A stretch of DNA of 64,000 bases from Amycolatopsis sp. 195334CR. GTDB lineage: Bacteria > Actinomycetota > Actinomycetes > Mycobacteriales > Pseudonocardiaceae. Position numbers and translations under genes: made by a program. The notes under the pieces are model-generated. The model was not told the origin of the DNA. It did no database searches and saw nothing but the letters and a program-made list of their open reading frames with translations. This document shows positions 7,859 to 17,525 of this stretch, piece by piece (position 1 is the stretch's first letter; each line of letters opens with the position of its first letter). The stretch lies in NCBI RefSeq assembly GCF_017309385.1, contig NZ_JAFJMJ010000003.1, positions 620,001-684,000 on the forward strand. Direction: 5' to 3'.

Positions 7859-8962
7859 TTAGGTGGGTTGGAGTAGGCGGGCCGAGATCTGCCTGCCGAT
7901 GCGTTCCAGTAAGGGCTCGGGCTGGGTCATGCACAGGTGGGCATCCGGCTCCAGGTCGGTTAGGGCGTAGGCGGTCTCGAAGCCGGCGAGACGGAGTTGT
8001 GCTGGGGTCAGGGTGGCCTTGCCCGCAACGGCGACCACCGGGACCGAGGCGGTGCGGGCGCGCGTGGCGACGCCCAGGGCTGCCTTGCCGCGGAGGGTTT
8101 GGGTGTCCAGGGCCCCTTCGCCGGTGATTACCAGGTGGGCGTCCTTCAACACCTCGTCGAAGTTGGTTAGGTCCAGTACCAAGTCGATGCCGGGGCGTAG
8201 GGTCGCGCCCAGAGCCGCCACCAGGCCGTAGCCGACTCCGCCGGCGGCGCCGGCGCCGGGGGTGGTTCTGTGGTCGGTGCCGGTGGCGGCGTCGAGCCGA
8301 TCAGCCCAGCTGGAAAGGGCGTGGTCCAGCAGCGCGACCTGCACCGGCGACGCGCCCTTCTGCGGGCCGTACACCGCGGCGGCGCCGTTTTCGCCCAGCA
8401 GGGGGTTGTCCACATCCGCGGCGATGACGAACTCCGCGCTCGCCAGGGCCGGGTGCAACCCCGACAAGTCCATTGCCAGCACCTCGGTCAGGCTTCTTCG
8501 CACCACGCGGGCGCCCAGGGCCTCCAGCAAACCGCTGCCCCCGTCGGTGCTGGCGCTGCCACCGATGCCCAGCACGATGGACCGGCAACCCGCGTCGAGG
8601 GCCGCCCGCACGACCAAGCCCGTTCCGTACGTTGACGCGGTCATCGGCTTCGGGACCCCGCCGGGCAGGGCGACCAGGCCCGCGGTCTCGGCGAGTTCGA
8701 TGACCGCCACCCCGTCCCGCGCCGCGTATCGGGCGCGCATCGGGCGGCCCGTCGGGCCCTGGGCGGTGACGGCCACCTCCCGGTACCCGGCTTCGATCGC
8801 CGCCGCGGCGAAACCGTCGCCGCCGTCGGCGATGGGGACGCGCACCACCTCGGCGTCCGGGGCGCCCGCGCGGATCCCCGCGGTGAGGACGGCCGCCACC
8901 AGCGGCGCGGACAGCGAACCCTTGAACTTGTCCGGCGCGACGACCACCTTCACCCCGGGCAC
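7859..8962 (-). CDS. glxK: glycerate 2-kinase (GarK/GlxK family)
   Basis: 367 residues. Phosphorylates D-glycerate with ATP and delivers the product of the glyoxylate pathway to glycolysis. Family marks: APDKFKGSLSA at the N-terminus, IADGGDGFAAA (about 45-55), GIGGSASTDGGSGLLEALGA (about 150), ADVDNPLLGENGAAAVYGPQKGA (about 183), GAGAAGGVGYGL (about 236) and ITGEGALDTQT (about 272). GTG at 8962 sits 2 nt beyond the stop of the carboligase gene, so translation is coupled; a GTG two codons further in is possible. Last gene of the operon. A second, diverged glycerate kinase is at 48984. Confidence 0.93.
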   Translation of the reverse strand: MPGVKVVVAPDKFKGSLSAPLVAAVLTAGIRAGAPDAEVVRVPIADGGDGFAAAAIEAGYREVAVTAQGPTGRPMRARYAARDGVAVIELAETAGLVALPGGVPKPMTASTYGTGLVVRAALDAGCRSIVLGIGGSASTDGGSGLLEALGARVVRRSLTEVLAMDLSGLHPALASAEFVIAADVDNPLLGENGAAAVYGPQKGASPVQVALLDHALSSWADRLDAATGTDHRTTPGAGAAGGVGYGLVAALGATLRPGIDLVLDLTNFDEVLKDAHLVITGEGALDTQTLRGKAALGVATRARTASVPVVAVAGKATLTPAQLRLAGFETAYALTDLEPDAHLCMTQPEPLLERIGRQISARLLQPT

Positions 8963-8964
8963 GC

Positions 8965-10740
8965 TCAGTCCAGCCCGACCGGCTGCCGCAGTTCGGCACC
9001 ATCGGTCTCGGCCAGTTCCTCGAACTCGACGATCCCGTCCAGCTCCTGGCCCATCGCGATGTTCGTCACCCGCTCCAGGATGATCTCCACGACCACCGGC
9101 ACCCGGTGCTCGGCCATCAGCTTGCCCGCCTCCTCGAAGGCGTCGGCGATCAGCTCCGGCTCGTGCACGCGGATCGCCTTGCAGCCCAGGCCTTCCGCCA
9201 CCTTCACGTGGTCGACCCCGTACCCGCCGAGCTCGGGCGAGTTGATGTTGTCGAAGGCCAGATCGACGTGGTAGTCCATCGCGAACGCGCGCTGGGCCTG
9301 CCGGATCAGGCCGAGATAGGAGTTGTTCACCAGCACGTGGATGTAGGGCAGGTTGAACTGCGCGCCGACCGCCAGCTCCTCGATCATGAACTGGAAGTCG
9401 TAGTCACCGGACAGCGCGACCACGGTGGCGTCCGGATCGGCGACGCACACGCCCAGCGTGGCGGGCACCGTCCAGCCGAGCGGACCGGCCTGCCCGCAGT
9501 TGATCCAGTGCCGCGGGTGGTACACGCGCAGGAACTGCCCGCCGGCGATCTGCGAGAGCCCGATCGTGGACACGTACCGCACGTCGCGCCCGAACACGGC
9601 GTTCATCTCGCGGTAGACCCGCTGCGGTTTGATCGGCACCTCGTCGAAGTCGGTGCGCCGGTGCAGGGTGCGCTTGCGGTCACCGCAGGCACCGACCCAG
9701 TCCGCCCACGACGGCAGGCTCCCGGCCGCACGGCGGTCGCGGGCCGCCGCCAGCAGCTGCCGCAACGCCGCCTTGGCGTCCGAGACCACGCCGTAGTCCG
9801 GCGCGAACACCCGCCCGATCTGCGTCGGCTCGATGTCGACGTGCACGAACCGCCGTCCCGCGGTGTAGGTGTCCAGTCCGCCGGTGTGCCGGTTGGCCCA
9901 GCGGTTGCCGATGCCCAGCACGAAGTCCGAGGCGAGCAGGGTCGCGTTGCCGTAGCGGTGCGCGGTCTGCAGCCCGGCCATGCCCGCCATCAGGGGGTGG
10001 TCGTCCGCGATCGAACCCCAGCCCATCAGCGTCGGGATGACCGGCACTTCCAGCAGTTCGGCCAGCTCGACGAGCTCCTCGCTGGCGTCGGCGTTGATGA
10101 TCCCGCCGCCCGCCACGATGAGCGGCCGTTCCGCGGTGACCAGGAGGTCGAGGATCTTCTCGGCCTGCGCCCTGGTCGCGGCCGGTTTGTGCACCGGGAG
10201 CGGTTCGTAGGTGTCGATGTCGAACTCGATCTCGGCGAGCTGCACGTCGAGCGGCAGGTCGATCAGCACCGGGCCGGGCCGCCCGGACCGCATCAGGTGG
10301 AACGCCTGCTGGAAGGTGCCCGGCACCTGCGCCGGTTCCAGCACCGTGGTGGCCGCCTTGGTCACCGTCGCGGCGATCGAGGCGATGTCGACCGCCTGGA
10401 AGTCCTCCTTGTGCAGCTTGGCCACCGGCGCCTGGCCGGTGATGCACAGGATCGGCGTGGAATCGGCCCACGCCGAGTACAACCCGGTGATCATGTCGGT
10501 GCCGGCGGGCCCCGAGGTCCCCACGCAGATGCCGATGTTGCCCGCCCGCGCCCGGGTGTAGCCCTCGGCCATGTGCGCCGCGCCCTCGACGTGGCGCGCC
10601 AGCACGTGCCGGATCCCGCCGTGGTCGCGCATCGCGGAGTAGAACGGGTTGATGGCCGCGCCGGGGAGGCCGAACGCCTGGGTGGCGCCCTCCCGCTCGA
10701 GGATCAGGACGGCGGCGTCGACCGCTCTCATGCGTGCCAT
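8965..10740 (-). CDS. gcl: glyoxylate carboligase (tartronate-semialdehyde synthase)
   Basis: 591 residues, the usual length. ThDP enzyme that joins two glyoxylates to tartronate semialdehyde and CO2. N-terminal Pyr domain has [17 protein letters not shown]; the position normally occupied by catalytic Glu is Val51 (ARHVEGAAH), the hallmark of this enzyme. The PP domain carries [19 protein letters not shown] and [10 protein letters not shown]. It follows the reductase gene by 28 nt and is followed by glycerate kinase, exactly the order in which the metabolites flow. FAD, structural in known members, would bind the middle domain. Confidence 0.96.
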   Translation of the reverse strand: MARMRAVDAAVLILEREGATQAFGLPGAAINPFYSAMRDHGGIRHVLARHVEGAAHMAEGYTRARAGNIGICVGTSGPAGTDMITGLYSAWADSTPILCITGQAPVAKLHKEDFQAVDIASIAATVTKAATTVLEPAQVPGTFQQAFHLMRSGRPGPVLIDLPLDVQLAEIEFDIDTYEPLPVHKPAATRAQAEKILDLLVTAERPLIVAGGGIINADASEELVELAELLEVPVIPTLMGWGSIADDHPLMAGMAGLQTAHRYGNATLLASDFVLGIGNRWANRHTGGLDTYTAGRRFVHVDIEPTQIGRVFAPDYGVVSDAKAALRQLLAAARDRRAAGSLPSWADWVGACGDRKRTLHRRTDFDEVPIKPQRVYREMNAVFGRDVRYVSTIGLSQIAGGQFLRVYHPRHWINCGQAGPLGWTVPATLGVCVADPDATVVALSGDYDFQFMIEELAVGAQFNLPYIHVLVNNSYLGLIRQAQRAFAMDYHVDLAFDNINSPELGGYGVDHVKVAEGLGCKAIRVHEPELIADAFEEAGKLMAEHRVPVVVEIILERVTNIAMGQELDGIVEFEELAETDGAELRQPVGLD

Positions 10741-10768
10741 GGCGTCTCTCCTTGGTGGACGAACGGGA

Positions 10769-11647
10769 TCACTTGAGGCCGGACAGTTCTTCGACGAGCA
10801 ACCGCAGTGCCGAGTGGTCGAGCGAGCCGTGGCCGCGGGCGCGCAGCGCGCCCATCAGCTGGGCGACCAGCGCGCCCAGCGGGATGGCCACCCCGGCTTC
10901 GCGGGCGGCCGAGGTGACGATGCCGAGGTCCTTGTGGTGCAGGTCGACGCGGAACCCCGGGGTGTAGTCGCCGGCGATCATGCCCGCCGCCTTGCGGTCG
11001 AGGATGCGGTTGCCCGCCAGCCCACCGGCCAGCACCTTGACCGCCGCCTCGGCGTCGACACCGTGCGCGTCGAGGAAAACCAGCGCCTCCGCGACCAGTT
11101 CGATGGTGCCCGCGACGATCAGCTGGTTCGCCGCCTTGACGGTCTGGCCGGAACCCGCGGGCCCGACGTGGACCACCGTCGAGCCGACCGCGTCGAGCAC
11201 CGAACGCGCCGCTTCGACGTCCTCGGCGGTGCCGCCGACCATGATCGACAGAGTGCCTTCGACCGCACCGGCCTCACCGCCGGACACCGGGGCGTCGACC
11301 GCCCGGAGCCCGCGCTCGACCGCCGCGCCGACGAGCCGCGCGGCCACGTCGGGCCGGATCGTGCTCGCGTCGATCCACAGGCTGCCCGGCCGGGCGTTCG
11401 CGAGGAGTTCCTCCGCGACGCCTTCGACGTCCGGCGAGTCCGGCAGCATGGTGAGCACCACGTCGGCGCCGCTCACCGCTTCGGCCACGCTTCCCGCGCC
11501 ACGACCGCCCTGTGCGACGAGCGCGTCCACCTTCTCCTTGCTCCGGTTGAACCCGATCACCCGGTACCCGGCCTTCACCAGGTTGGCCGCCATCGGACCG
11601 CCCATGATGCCGAGACCGATCACCGCGACCGTGTGCTGCTCGCTCAT
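10769..11647 (-). CDS. glxR: 2-hydroxy-3-oxopropionate (tartronate semialdehyde) reductase
   Basis: 292 residues, beta-hydroxyacid dehydrogenase family. Reduces tartronate semialdehyde to D-glycerate with NAD(P)H. Rossmann motif [20 protein letters not shown] at residues 9-28, substrate loop [17 protein letters not shown] (about 118), catalytic Lys in [12 protein letters not shown] (about 168). Lies between the isomerase and carboligase genes with 28-29 nt gaps, which fixes the substrate choice among family members. ATG 11647 chosen. Confidence 0.93.
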   Translation of the reverse strand: MSEQHTVAVIGLGIMGGPMAANLVKAGYRVIGFNRSKEKVDALVAQGGRGAGSVAEAVSGADVVLTMLPDSPDVEGVAEELLANARPGSLWIDASTIRPDVAARLVGAAVERGLRAVDAPVSGGEAGAVEGTLSIMVGGTAEDVEAARSVLDAVGSTVVHVGPAGSGQTVKAANQLIVAGTIELVAEALVFLDAHGVDAEAAVKVLAGGLAGNRILDRKAAGMIAGDYTPGFRVDLHHKDLGIVTSAAREAGVAIPLGALVAQLMGALRARGHGSLDHSALRLLVEELSGLK

Positions 11648-11676
11648 CTCTGCTCTCTCAATCCTTTGTAGACGGT

Positions 11677-12459
11677 TCAGCCGCGGAGCCAGGCGAACGG
11701 GTCCGCCGCGGCCTTGTACTCCAGGCCGACCAGCCCGGCGTAACCCGCGGCCTCGATCGCGCCGAGCCAGTCGGCCAGCGGCAGGTCGCCGGTGCCCGGC
11801 GCGCCACGGCCCGGCGCGTCGGCGATCTGCACGTGGCCGACCCGGCCGGTGTGGGCCGCGATCACGGCCGGGACGTCGTCCCCGTTGACCGCGAGGTGGT
11901 AGAAGTCGGCCAGCAGGCGCACGTTGTCCGCACCGACCCGGTCGAGCACCGCGACCGCGTCCGCGGCGGTTTTGAGCGGGTACGCCTCGATCCCGCTCAC
12001 CGGCTCGACCACGATCTGGCCGCCGAACGTGCCGACCGCGTGGGCCGCGTGCGCCAGGTTCGCCACCGCGATCTCGTCCTGCCGCTCCGGCGCCACGCCG
12101 TCGATCCGGTTGCCGTACAAGGCGTTGAACGTCCGGCAGCCGAGCCGCTTGCCGATCTCCACCACCACGTCGACGTTGTCCCGCAGTTCCTTTTCCCGGC
12201 CGGGCCAGGAAACGAGCCCGCGGTCACCGGCGGGCATGTCCCCGGCGGCCAGGTTCAGGCCGGTGAGCCGGACCCCGGCGTCTTCGATCGCCTTGACAAA
12301 GCCCTCGACCTCCGCGTCCGACGGCACCGCCTCGGGGAACGGCCACCAGAACTCGACCGCGTCGAACCCGGCGGACCGGGCGGCCGCGGGGCGTTCCAGC
12401 AGCGGCAGATCGGTGAGCAGGATCGAGCAGTTCACCGTGTAGTGCAGGCCGTGCGTCAT
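11677..12459 (-). CDS. hyi: hydroxypyruvate isomerase
   Basis: 260 residues, xylose-isomerase-like TIM barrel, usual length for Hyi. Interconverts hydroxypyruvate and tartronate semialdehyde. Seen: MTHGLHYTVNCSILLTDLPL at the start (residues 1-20), GFDAVEFWWPFP, NALYGNR, the metal-ligand region QIVVEPVSG, DFYHLAVNGDD, GHVQIADAPGRGAPGTGDLP and GLEYK near the end. Its ATG overlaps the stop of the upstream FAH gene by 4 nt (ATGA), and GGAGA lies upstream. A diverged paralogue is at 24703. Confidence 0.93.
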   Translation of the reverse strand: MTHGLHYTVNCSILLTDLPLLERPAAARSAGFDAVEFWWPFPEAVPSDAEVEGFVKAIEDAGVRLTGLNLAAGDMPAGDRGLVSWPGREKELRDNVDVVVEIGKRLGCRTFNALYGNRIDGVAPERQDEIAVANLAHAAHAVGTFGGQIVVEPVSGIEAYPLKTAADAVAVLDRVGADNVRLLADFYHLAVNGDDVPAVIAAHTGRVGHVQIADAPGRGAPGTGDLPLADWLGAIEAAGYAGLVGLEYKAAADPFAWLRG

Positions 12460-13193
12460 CGGGGGGTCTCCTTCATTCGGGTGGTCACCGGATTGGTCAG
12501 CGCGCCGACGCCCTCGATCTCGACGGTGACCCGGTCGCCGCCGGTCATCGGGCCGACGCCCGCCGGGCTGCCGGTCAGCACGACGTCGCCGGGCGACAGG
12601 GTGAAGTACCGCGTCACGTGGGCGAGGATCTCGCCGATCCCGAAGATCATCCGGTCGATCCCGGACCGCTGCACCCGGTCGCCGTTGCACCAGGTGGTCA
12701 GCTCCGCCGCGCCCGGCGGTTCGGTTTCGATCCACGGGCCCAGCGGGCAGAAGGTGTCGGCGCTCTTGGCCCGCGCCCACTGCCCGTCGGCCCGCCAGTC
12801 GTGCGCGGTGACGTCGTTCGCGCAGGTGTAGCCCAGGACGTAGTGGTGGTAGTCGTCCGCACGGACGTCGCGCGCCCGTCTGCCGATGACCACCGCCAGC
12901 TCGCCCTCGTACTCCAGCCGGTCCACCTCGGCGGGGCGTTCGATGGCCTGGCCGGGCCCGATCACCGAGTTGGGCGTCTTCAGGAACAACGCGGGCCGCT
13001 CGGGCCACGGCCGCCCCTTTTCCTCGACCTGGCAGGGGTAGTTGCTCCCGACGCAGACGATCGTCCGGGGGTCGCACGGCGCCAGCAGGGTCACCTCGTC
13101 CAGCCGTGCCACCAGGTTCCCGTCCCGCACGACGTCGCCTTCGAGCACGCCGGTGCCCACCCGGCCGTCGAGTTCGTAGCGGACGATGCGCAT
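12456..13193 (-). CDS. fumarylacetoacetate hydrolase-family protein
   Basis: 245 residues. The FAH fold hydrolyses or decarboxylates acylpyruvates and related 2-oxo compounds using Mg2+ or Mn2+. Metal-binding pattern LEYEGELAVVIGRRARDV with two Glu (about 94-96), then CANDVTAHDW with Asp, and the C-terminal LSPGDVVLTGSPAGVGPM. It lies between glycolate dehydrogenase (3 nt) and hydroxypyruvate isomerase (4-nt overlap), so it serves the C2/C3 pathway. Possible roles are oxaloacetate decarboxylation or clearing a 2-oxo side product; not decided. Nothing else of tyrosine breakdown is present. Confidence 0.88.
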   Translation of the reverse strand: MRIVRYELDGRVGTGVLEGDVVRDGNLVARLDEVTLLAPCDPRTIVCVGSNYPCQVEEKGRPWPERPALFLKTPNSVIGPGQAIERPAEVDRLEYEGELAVVIGRRARDVRADDYHHYVLGYTCANDVTAHDWRADGQWARAKSADTFCPLGPWIETEPPGAAELTTWCNGDRVQRSGIDRMIFGIGEILAHVTRYFTLSPGDVVLTGSPAGVGPMTGGDRVTVEIEGVGALTNPVTTRMKETPR

Positions 13194-13196
13194 GTC

Positions 13197-16112
13197 TCAG
13201 CCCCGCTCCGCCACGGCCGCGCGCACCAGTTCCAGCGGGTGCCACGCGGTGCGGCCGACGCCGTGGAAGATCTGCTGGCGGCAGGAAACCCCGGTCGCCG
13301 CGACAAGCGTTTCCGCCGGTTCGGCCTCGATCGCCGGGAACAGGCGGTCACGGCCGACGGTCATCGAGGTCTCGTAGTGCTCGGCCTCGAAGCCGAACGA
13401 ACCGGCCATCCCGCAGCAACCCGAGTCGATCTCGGACACCTCCAGCCCGGGGATCCGGCGCAGCAACGCCATCGTCGCGGCGGTGCCCACTTCGGCCTTC
13501 TGGTGGCAGTGCCCGTGGAAGACCACGCGCCGCCCGGCCAGCCACGAGTTCTCCGACAGCGTCAACCGGCCGTCGTCGATAGCTTCGACGAGCAGTTCCT
13601 CCACCTGCCGCACGCGTTCACCGACTTCGATGACGGCGGGCAGGTCCGGGAGCAGCGCGGCGGTTTCGTCCCGGAGCGTGAACACGCAGGACGGTTCGCA
13701 GCCCACGATCGGCGAGCCGGGCACGGTGTTCTCGGCCAGCGAGGTGACCAGCCCGGTCGCCTTCTTCTTGGCGTCGTCGAGCAGTCCCTTGGACAGGCTC
13801 GACCGGCCGCAGCACCCGCCACTGGCCAGTTCGACCGCCCAGCCCGCGGTTTCCAGCAGTTCGATGGCGGCCTTGCCGATCTGCGGTTCGGTGTAGGTGG
13901 TGAACGAGTCGGCCAGCCAGTTCACCGTGCCCGCCGAGCCGGGCGCGACCCGGCCACGGCGGCGGTGCCAGCGCAGCAGGTTGTCGCGGACGAAGGCGGG
14001 CATCGGCCGTTCCGCCTTGATCCCGATGACGCGTTCCATGATCCGGCGCACGAAGCCGATGCGGCCGGGCAGGTTCGACACCGGCGCGGTGGCCGAGCCG
14101 AGCCGGTTGAGGAAGCGGATCGAGCCGAACAACCGCGAGCGAAACGGGATCCCGTGCTCCTCGTGGTGGTGGTGCAGGGTCTCGGCCTTGAGCGCGGCCA
14201 TGTCCACGCTCATCGGGCACTCGCTCTTGCACGCCTTGCACATCAGGCAGAGGTCGAGGATCTCGTGCAGCCGGTCGTCGGCGAGCGCGGCCTTCGGGTC
14301 CGGTTCGGACAGTGCCTTCACCAGTGCGTTGGCCCGGCCGCGGGTGGAGTGCTCCTCCTGCAGGGTCGCCTGGTACGACGGGCACATCACGCCCGCGGTG
14401 GTCTTGCGGCACAGCCCGATGTTCATGCACCGGTCGGCCGCGTCGCGCATGCCGCCGCCGACCACCTCGAAGGTCAGCATGGTGCGGAACGGCTGGGCCG
14501 GGGTGAGCGCGTCGCGGTCGCGCAGGTTCTCGGTCATCGGCGGCGCGTCGACGATCTTGCCGGGGTTCATCACGCCCGCCGGGTCGAACAGCGCCTTGAC
14601 CCCGCGCATGGCCTCGTACAGCTCGTCGCCGAAGATCTCGCGGTTGAACTCGGACCGGGCCAGGCCGTCGCCGTGCTCGCTGGAGTTGACCCCGCCGTAC
14701 TCGGCGACCAGGTCCTTGATCTTCTCCGCGACCACCCGCATGGTGTCGACCTGCGCCGGATCGGTGAGGTCGACGAACGGGCGGATGTGCAGGCAGCCCA
14801 CCGAGCAGTGGCCGTAGAACCCGGCCTCCAGCCGGTGCTCGTCGAGGATTTCCTTGAACCGCGCGGTGTATTCGGCGAGGTGCTCGGGCGAGACCGCGGT
14901 GTCCTCGATGAACGCGAGTGGCCTGCGCGTGCCCTCCCCCGCCGCCATCAGCAGGCCCAGACTGGACTTCCGGACCTTGAGCAACGCGGTCTGCTCGGCC
15001 TTGGTGACCGCCTTGAGCGTGTGGTAACCGTGCCCGTTGCGTTCCCACAACGCCGCGACGTGGTCGAGCTTGGTCACCAGTTCGGCTTCGTCGTCACCGG
15101 AGAACGACACGAACAGCAAGGCCGCCGGGTCGCCGACCAGGTGGTTGCCGAGGTCGGCGTACTCGATCTTCTGCCGGGACAGGTCCAGGATGGTCTTGTC
15201 CATCAGTTCCACCTGGTGCGGATCGCACGACAGCGCGTCGCCGGTGGCGGAGATGGCCGCGTGCGTGGTCTCGAAGTGGCCCACCGCGTACACGGTCTTC
15301 TTCGGCTTGGGCACCAGATCGACCACCGCGCGGGTGGCGATGACGAGCGTGCCCTCGGCGCCCACGACGAACTTCGCCAGATCGAACGGCACGTCCCCGG
15401 TGAGCCGGTCGAGGCGGTACCCGCACGCCCGCCGCCAGAACAGCGGCATCCCGGCGGCGATCGCCTTTTCGTTGGTGTCGACCAGTTCCGGCAGTTCGCG
15501 GTAGATGCGGCCTTCGAGCGTGTCCGCCTCGGCACGGCGGCGGCGCTCGTCCTCGGTCACCGGTTCGAGCCGCGCCGTCGAGCCGTCGGACAGCACCACG
15601 TCGAGCGCGCGCACGTGGTCGATCGTCATGCCGAAGGTGAGCGAACCGCTGCCCGCCGAGTTGTTGCCGATCATGCCGCCGATGGTCGCCCGGTTGCTGG
15701 TGGAGGTGTCCGGGCCGAACATCAGCCCGTGCGCGGCGGCCGCCTGGTTGAGCTGGTCCTGCACCACCCCGACCTCGACCACCGCCGTGCGCGCCACCGG
15801 ATCGATCTCCAGGATCCGGTTCATGTGCCGGGAGAAGTCGAGCACCAGACCGGGGCCGACGGTCTGGCCGGCCAGGCTGGTGCCCGCACCCCGAGGCACG
15901 ACCGGGATGCCGAACTCGGCAGCGGTGCGCACGGCGGCGCTGACGTCCGCGTCGTCCACCGGGAACACCACGCCGGCCGGCATGATCGAGTACATGCTCG
16001 CGTCCCGCGAGAACAGGTGGCGCGTGTAGTCGTCGAACGCCACCTCGCCGGTCACCCGGCCGGACAGGACGTGCTCCAGCGATCGGGTGCCGAGGCTCAG
16101 CTCAGCGGTCAT
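13197..16112 (-). CDS. fused FAD-linked oxidase / Fe-S reductase, probable glycolate (D-2-hydroxyacid) dehydrogenase
   Basis: 971 residues, GlcD-like and GlcF-like parts in one chain as in YdiJ/D-2-hydroxyglutarate-type enzymes. N-terminal FAD (PCMH) domain with VPRGAGTSLAGQTVGPG (about 72-88) and GGMIGNNSAGSGSLTFG; C-terminal FAD-oxidase domain with CSVGCLHIRPF and NSSEHGDGLARSEF; a ferredoxin-like cluster region with CMNIGLCRK...CP and CLMCKACKSECP (about 650); and two CCG domains, SGGCCGRSSLSKG and DSGCCGMAGSFG. Electrons should go to the quinone pool. Glycolate is the likely substrate because glyoxylate enzymes surround it; D-lactate or D-2-hydroxyglutarate are alternatives. ATG 16112 with GAGAGGA upstream. 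Confidence 0.88.
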   Translation of the reverse strand: MTAELSLGTRSLEHVLSGRVTGEVAFDDYTRHLFSRDASMYSIMPAGVVFPVDDADVSAAVRTAAEFGIPVVPRGAGTSLAGQTVGPGLVLDFSRHMNRILEIDPVARTAVVEVGVVQDQLNQAAAAHGLMFGPDTSTSNRATIGGMIGNNSAGSGSLTFGMTIDHVRALDVVLSDGSTARLEPVTEDERRRRAEADTLEGRIYRELPELVDTNEKAIAAGMPLFWRRACGYRLDRLTGDVPFDLAKFVVGAEGTLVIATRAVVDLVPKPKKTVYAVGHFETTHAAISATGDALSCDPHQVELMDKTILDLSRQKIEYADLGNHLVGDPAALLFVSFSGDDEAELVTKLDHVAALWERNGHGYHTLKAVTKAEQTALLKVRKSSLGLLMAAGEGTRRPLAFIEDTAVSPEHLAEYTARFKEILDEHRLEAGFYGHCSVGCLHIRPFVDLTDPAQVDTMRVVAEKIKDLVAEYGGVNSSEHGDGLARSEFNREIFGDELYEAMRGVKALFDPAGVMNPGKIVDAPPMTENLRDRDALTPAQPFRTMLTFEVVGGGMRDAADRCMNIGLCRKTTAGVMCPSYQATLQEEHSTRGRANALVKALSEPDPKAALADDRLHEILDLCLMCKACKSECPMSVDMAALKAETLHHHHEEHGIPFRSRLFGSIRFLNRLGSATAPVSNLPGRIGFVRRIMERVIGIKAERPMPAFVRDNLLRWHRRRGRVAPGSAGTVNWLADSFTTYTEPQIGKAAIELLETAGWAVELASGGCCGRSSLSKGLLDDAKKKATGLVTSLAENTVPGSPIVGCEPSCVFTLRDETAALLPDLPAVIEVGERVRQVEELLVEAIDDGRLTLSENSWLAGRRVVFHGHCHQKAEVGTAATMALLRRIPGLEVSEIDSGCCGMAGSFGFEAEHYETSMTVGRDRLFPAIEAEPAETLVAATGVSCRQQIFHGVGRTAWHPLELVRAAVAERG

Positions 16113-16140
16113 GGGCGGAAGTCCTCTCGCGTCGGCGGGT

Positions 16141-17307
16141 TCAGTTGTCCTGCAGGTGTTCGAGCGCCGCGTCGACCCCGCGCGGCTCGATCGGCACGCC
16201 GGAGAGCACCAGGCCCATCTGCACGCCGGAGAGCGTGCCCGCCAGGGTGAGGTCGTTGAACGCGCCGAGGTGGCCGATGCGGAAGATCCGGCCGGCGAGC
16301 TTGCCCAGCCCGGCGCCCAGGGACATGTCGAAGCGGTCCAGGATCACCGCCCTGACCTTGTCCGCGTCGACGTCCTCGGGCACCAGCACCGCGGTCAGCG
16401 CCCCGGAGTACTCGCGTTCGTCGAGGCACAGGACTTCCAGGCCCCAGGCCCGGACCGCGGCCCTGGTCGCGGCCGCGTGGCGGGCGTGCCGGGCGAAGAC
16501 GTTCGGCAGGCCCTCGGCGTAGAGCAGGCGCAGTGCTTCCTTGAGGCCGTAGAGCAGGTTCGTGTTCGGGGTGTAGGGGAAGAAGCCGCGCTGGTTCGCC
16601 GCGAGCATCGGCTTCCAGTCCCAGAAGGTGCGCGGCAGGCGCGCGGTCTCGGACGCGGCCAGTGCCTTCTCGCTGACCGCGTTGAAGCTGAGGCCGGGCG
16701 GGAGCATGAGTCCCTTCTGCGAGCCGGAAACCGTGACGTCCACGCCCCATTCGTCGTGGCGGTAGTCGATCGAACCCAGCGACGAGATGGTGTCGACGAA
16801 CAGCAGCGCCGGGTGGCCCGCCGCGTCGATCGCCGCGCGGATCTCCGGGATCCGGCTGGTCACCCCGGTCGAGGTCTCGTTGTGCACCACGCAGACGGCC
16901 TTGATCGTGTGTGCTTTGTCGGCGGCGAGCTTCTCGGCGACCACCTCCGGGCTCGCGCCGTGGCGCCAGTCGCCGGGCACGAAGTCCACCTCGAGGCCGA
17001 GGCCGCGGGCCATCTCCTGCCAGAGCGTGGCGAAGTGGCCGGTCTCGAAGCACAGCACCCGGTCACCCGGGCTCAGCGTGTTGACCAGGGCGGCCTCCCA
17101 GGCACCGGTGCCGGTGGCGGGGTAGAGCACCACCGGGCCCTCGGTGCCGAACACCGGCTTGATGTCGCGGAGCAGCTCCAGGCCCAGTTCGCCGAACTCG
17201 GGGCCGCGGTGGTCCATCGTCGCGGCCGACATCGCCCGCAGCACGGAGTCCGGCACGTTGGTCGGCCCCGGGATCTGAAGGAAGTGCCGCCCTGCCGCGT
17301 ACGTCAT
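16141..17307 (-). CDS. serine/alanine:glyoxylate aminotransferase (class V)
   Basis: 388 residues. PLP enzyme that moves an amino group from Ala or Ser to glyoxylate, giving glycine, or in reverse makes hydroxypyruvate from serine. Class V marks: LQIPGPTNVPDSVLRAM at the start, DHRGPEF, GTGAWEAALVNTL, VVHNETSTGV, VDTISSLGS, and the PLP lysine in VSGSQKGLMLPPG (about 195-207). First gene of the operon; GGAGGACACAG precedes ATG 17307. The upstream 266 nt hold several dyads shared with the divergent carrier gene. Confidence 0.93.
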   Translation of the reverse strand: MTYAAGRHFLQIPGPTNVPDSVLRAMSAATMDHRGPEFGELGLELLRDIKPVFGTEGPVVLYPATGTGAWEAALVNTLSPGDRVLCFETGHFATLWQEMARGLGLEVDFVPGDWRHGASPEVVAEKLAADKAHTIKAVCVVHNETSTGVTSRIPEIRAAIDAAGHPALLFVDTISSLGSIDYRHDEWGVDVTVSGSQKGLMLPPGLSFNAVSEKALAASETARLPRTFWDWKPMLAANQRGFFPYTPNTNLLYGLKEALRLLYAEGLPNVFARHARHAAATRAAVRAWGLEVLCLDEREYSGALTAVLVPEDVDADKVRAVILDRFDMSLGAGLGKLAGRIFRIGHLGAFNDLTLAGTLSGVQMGLVLSGVPIEPRGVDAALEHLQDN

Positions 17308-17357
17308 CTGTGTCCTCCGGGATCAGGAAAAAGGAAGTTCTCCAGGCGATTTCGTCG

Positions 17358-17397
17358 TATTTCGCATTGCGGAAAACTTATACTGCCTAGCGAAATA
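17358..17397. promoter_or_regulatory. inverted TATTTCGC/GCGAAATA pair upstream of the glyoxylate operon
   Basis: TATTTCGC at 17358-17365 and GCGAAATA at 17390-17397 are exact reverse complements; inside them TTTCGC-ATT-GCGGAA forms a second, imperfect dyad (17360-17374). They flank AT-rich DNA that would contain the -10 region of the aminotransferase promoter. Probable repressor/activator site. Confidence 0.5.
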
Positions 17398-17461
17398 GTA
17401 ACCGGGACCACCCGTGCTCGTCGAGCCTCCGGAGCGAATTCCCGCAGGCGGAACCCGTGCC

Positions 17462-17490
17462 TTGACGCCTCGATGTGACCCGGGTAATAC
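17462..17490 (+). promoter_or_regulatory. near-consensus sigma-70-type promoter of the MatC-like carrier
   Basis: TTGACG (17462-17467), 17-nt spacer, TAATAC (17485-17490). It points to the carrier gene at 17574 and would start transcription near 17497, leaving about a 75-nt leader that contains the GGAAT/ATTCC dyads. Confidence 0.65.
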
Positions 17491-17499
17491 TCATCACAC

Positions 17500-17525
17500 G
17501 GAATTCTTATTCCATATAGCGGAAT
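17500..17525. promoter_or_regulatory. overlapping GGAAT/ATTCC palindromes
   Basis: GGAAT-TCTT-ATTCC (17500-17513) and ATTCC-ATATAGC-GGAAT (17509-17525) share the middle ATTCC. They lie just after the expected +1 of the carrier promoter, a typical repressor position (IclR- or GntR-like spacing). No regulator gene is present inside the glyoxylate cluster. Confidence 0.55.

Noticed and set aside
12456..13193. FAH gene as part of tyrosine/homogentisate degradation
   Set aside because: No homogentisate dioxygenase or maleylacetoacetate isomerase nearby; it is translationally coupled to C2-pathway genes.
12618..16250. 1210-codon open frame on the plus strand
   Set aside because: Antisense to three well-recognised genes (FAH, FAD/Fe-S dehydrogenase, aminotransferase); long empty frames are normal at this GC content.
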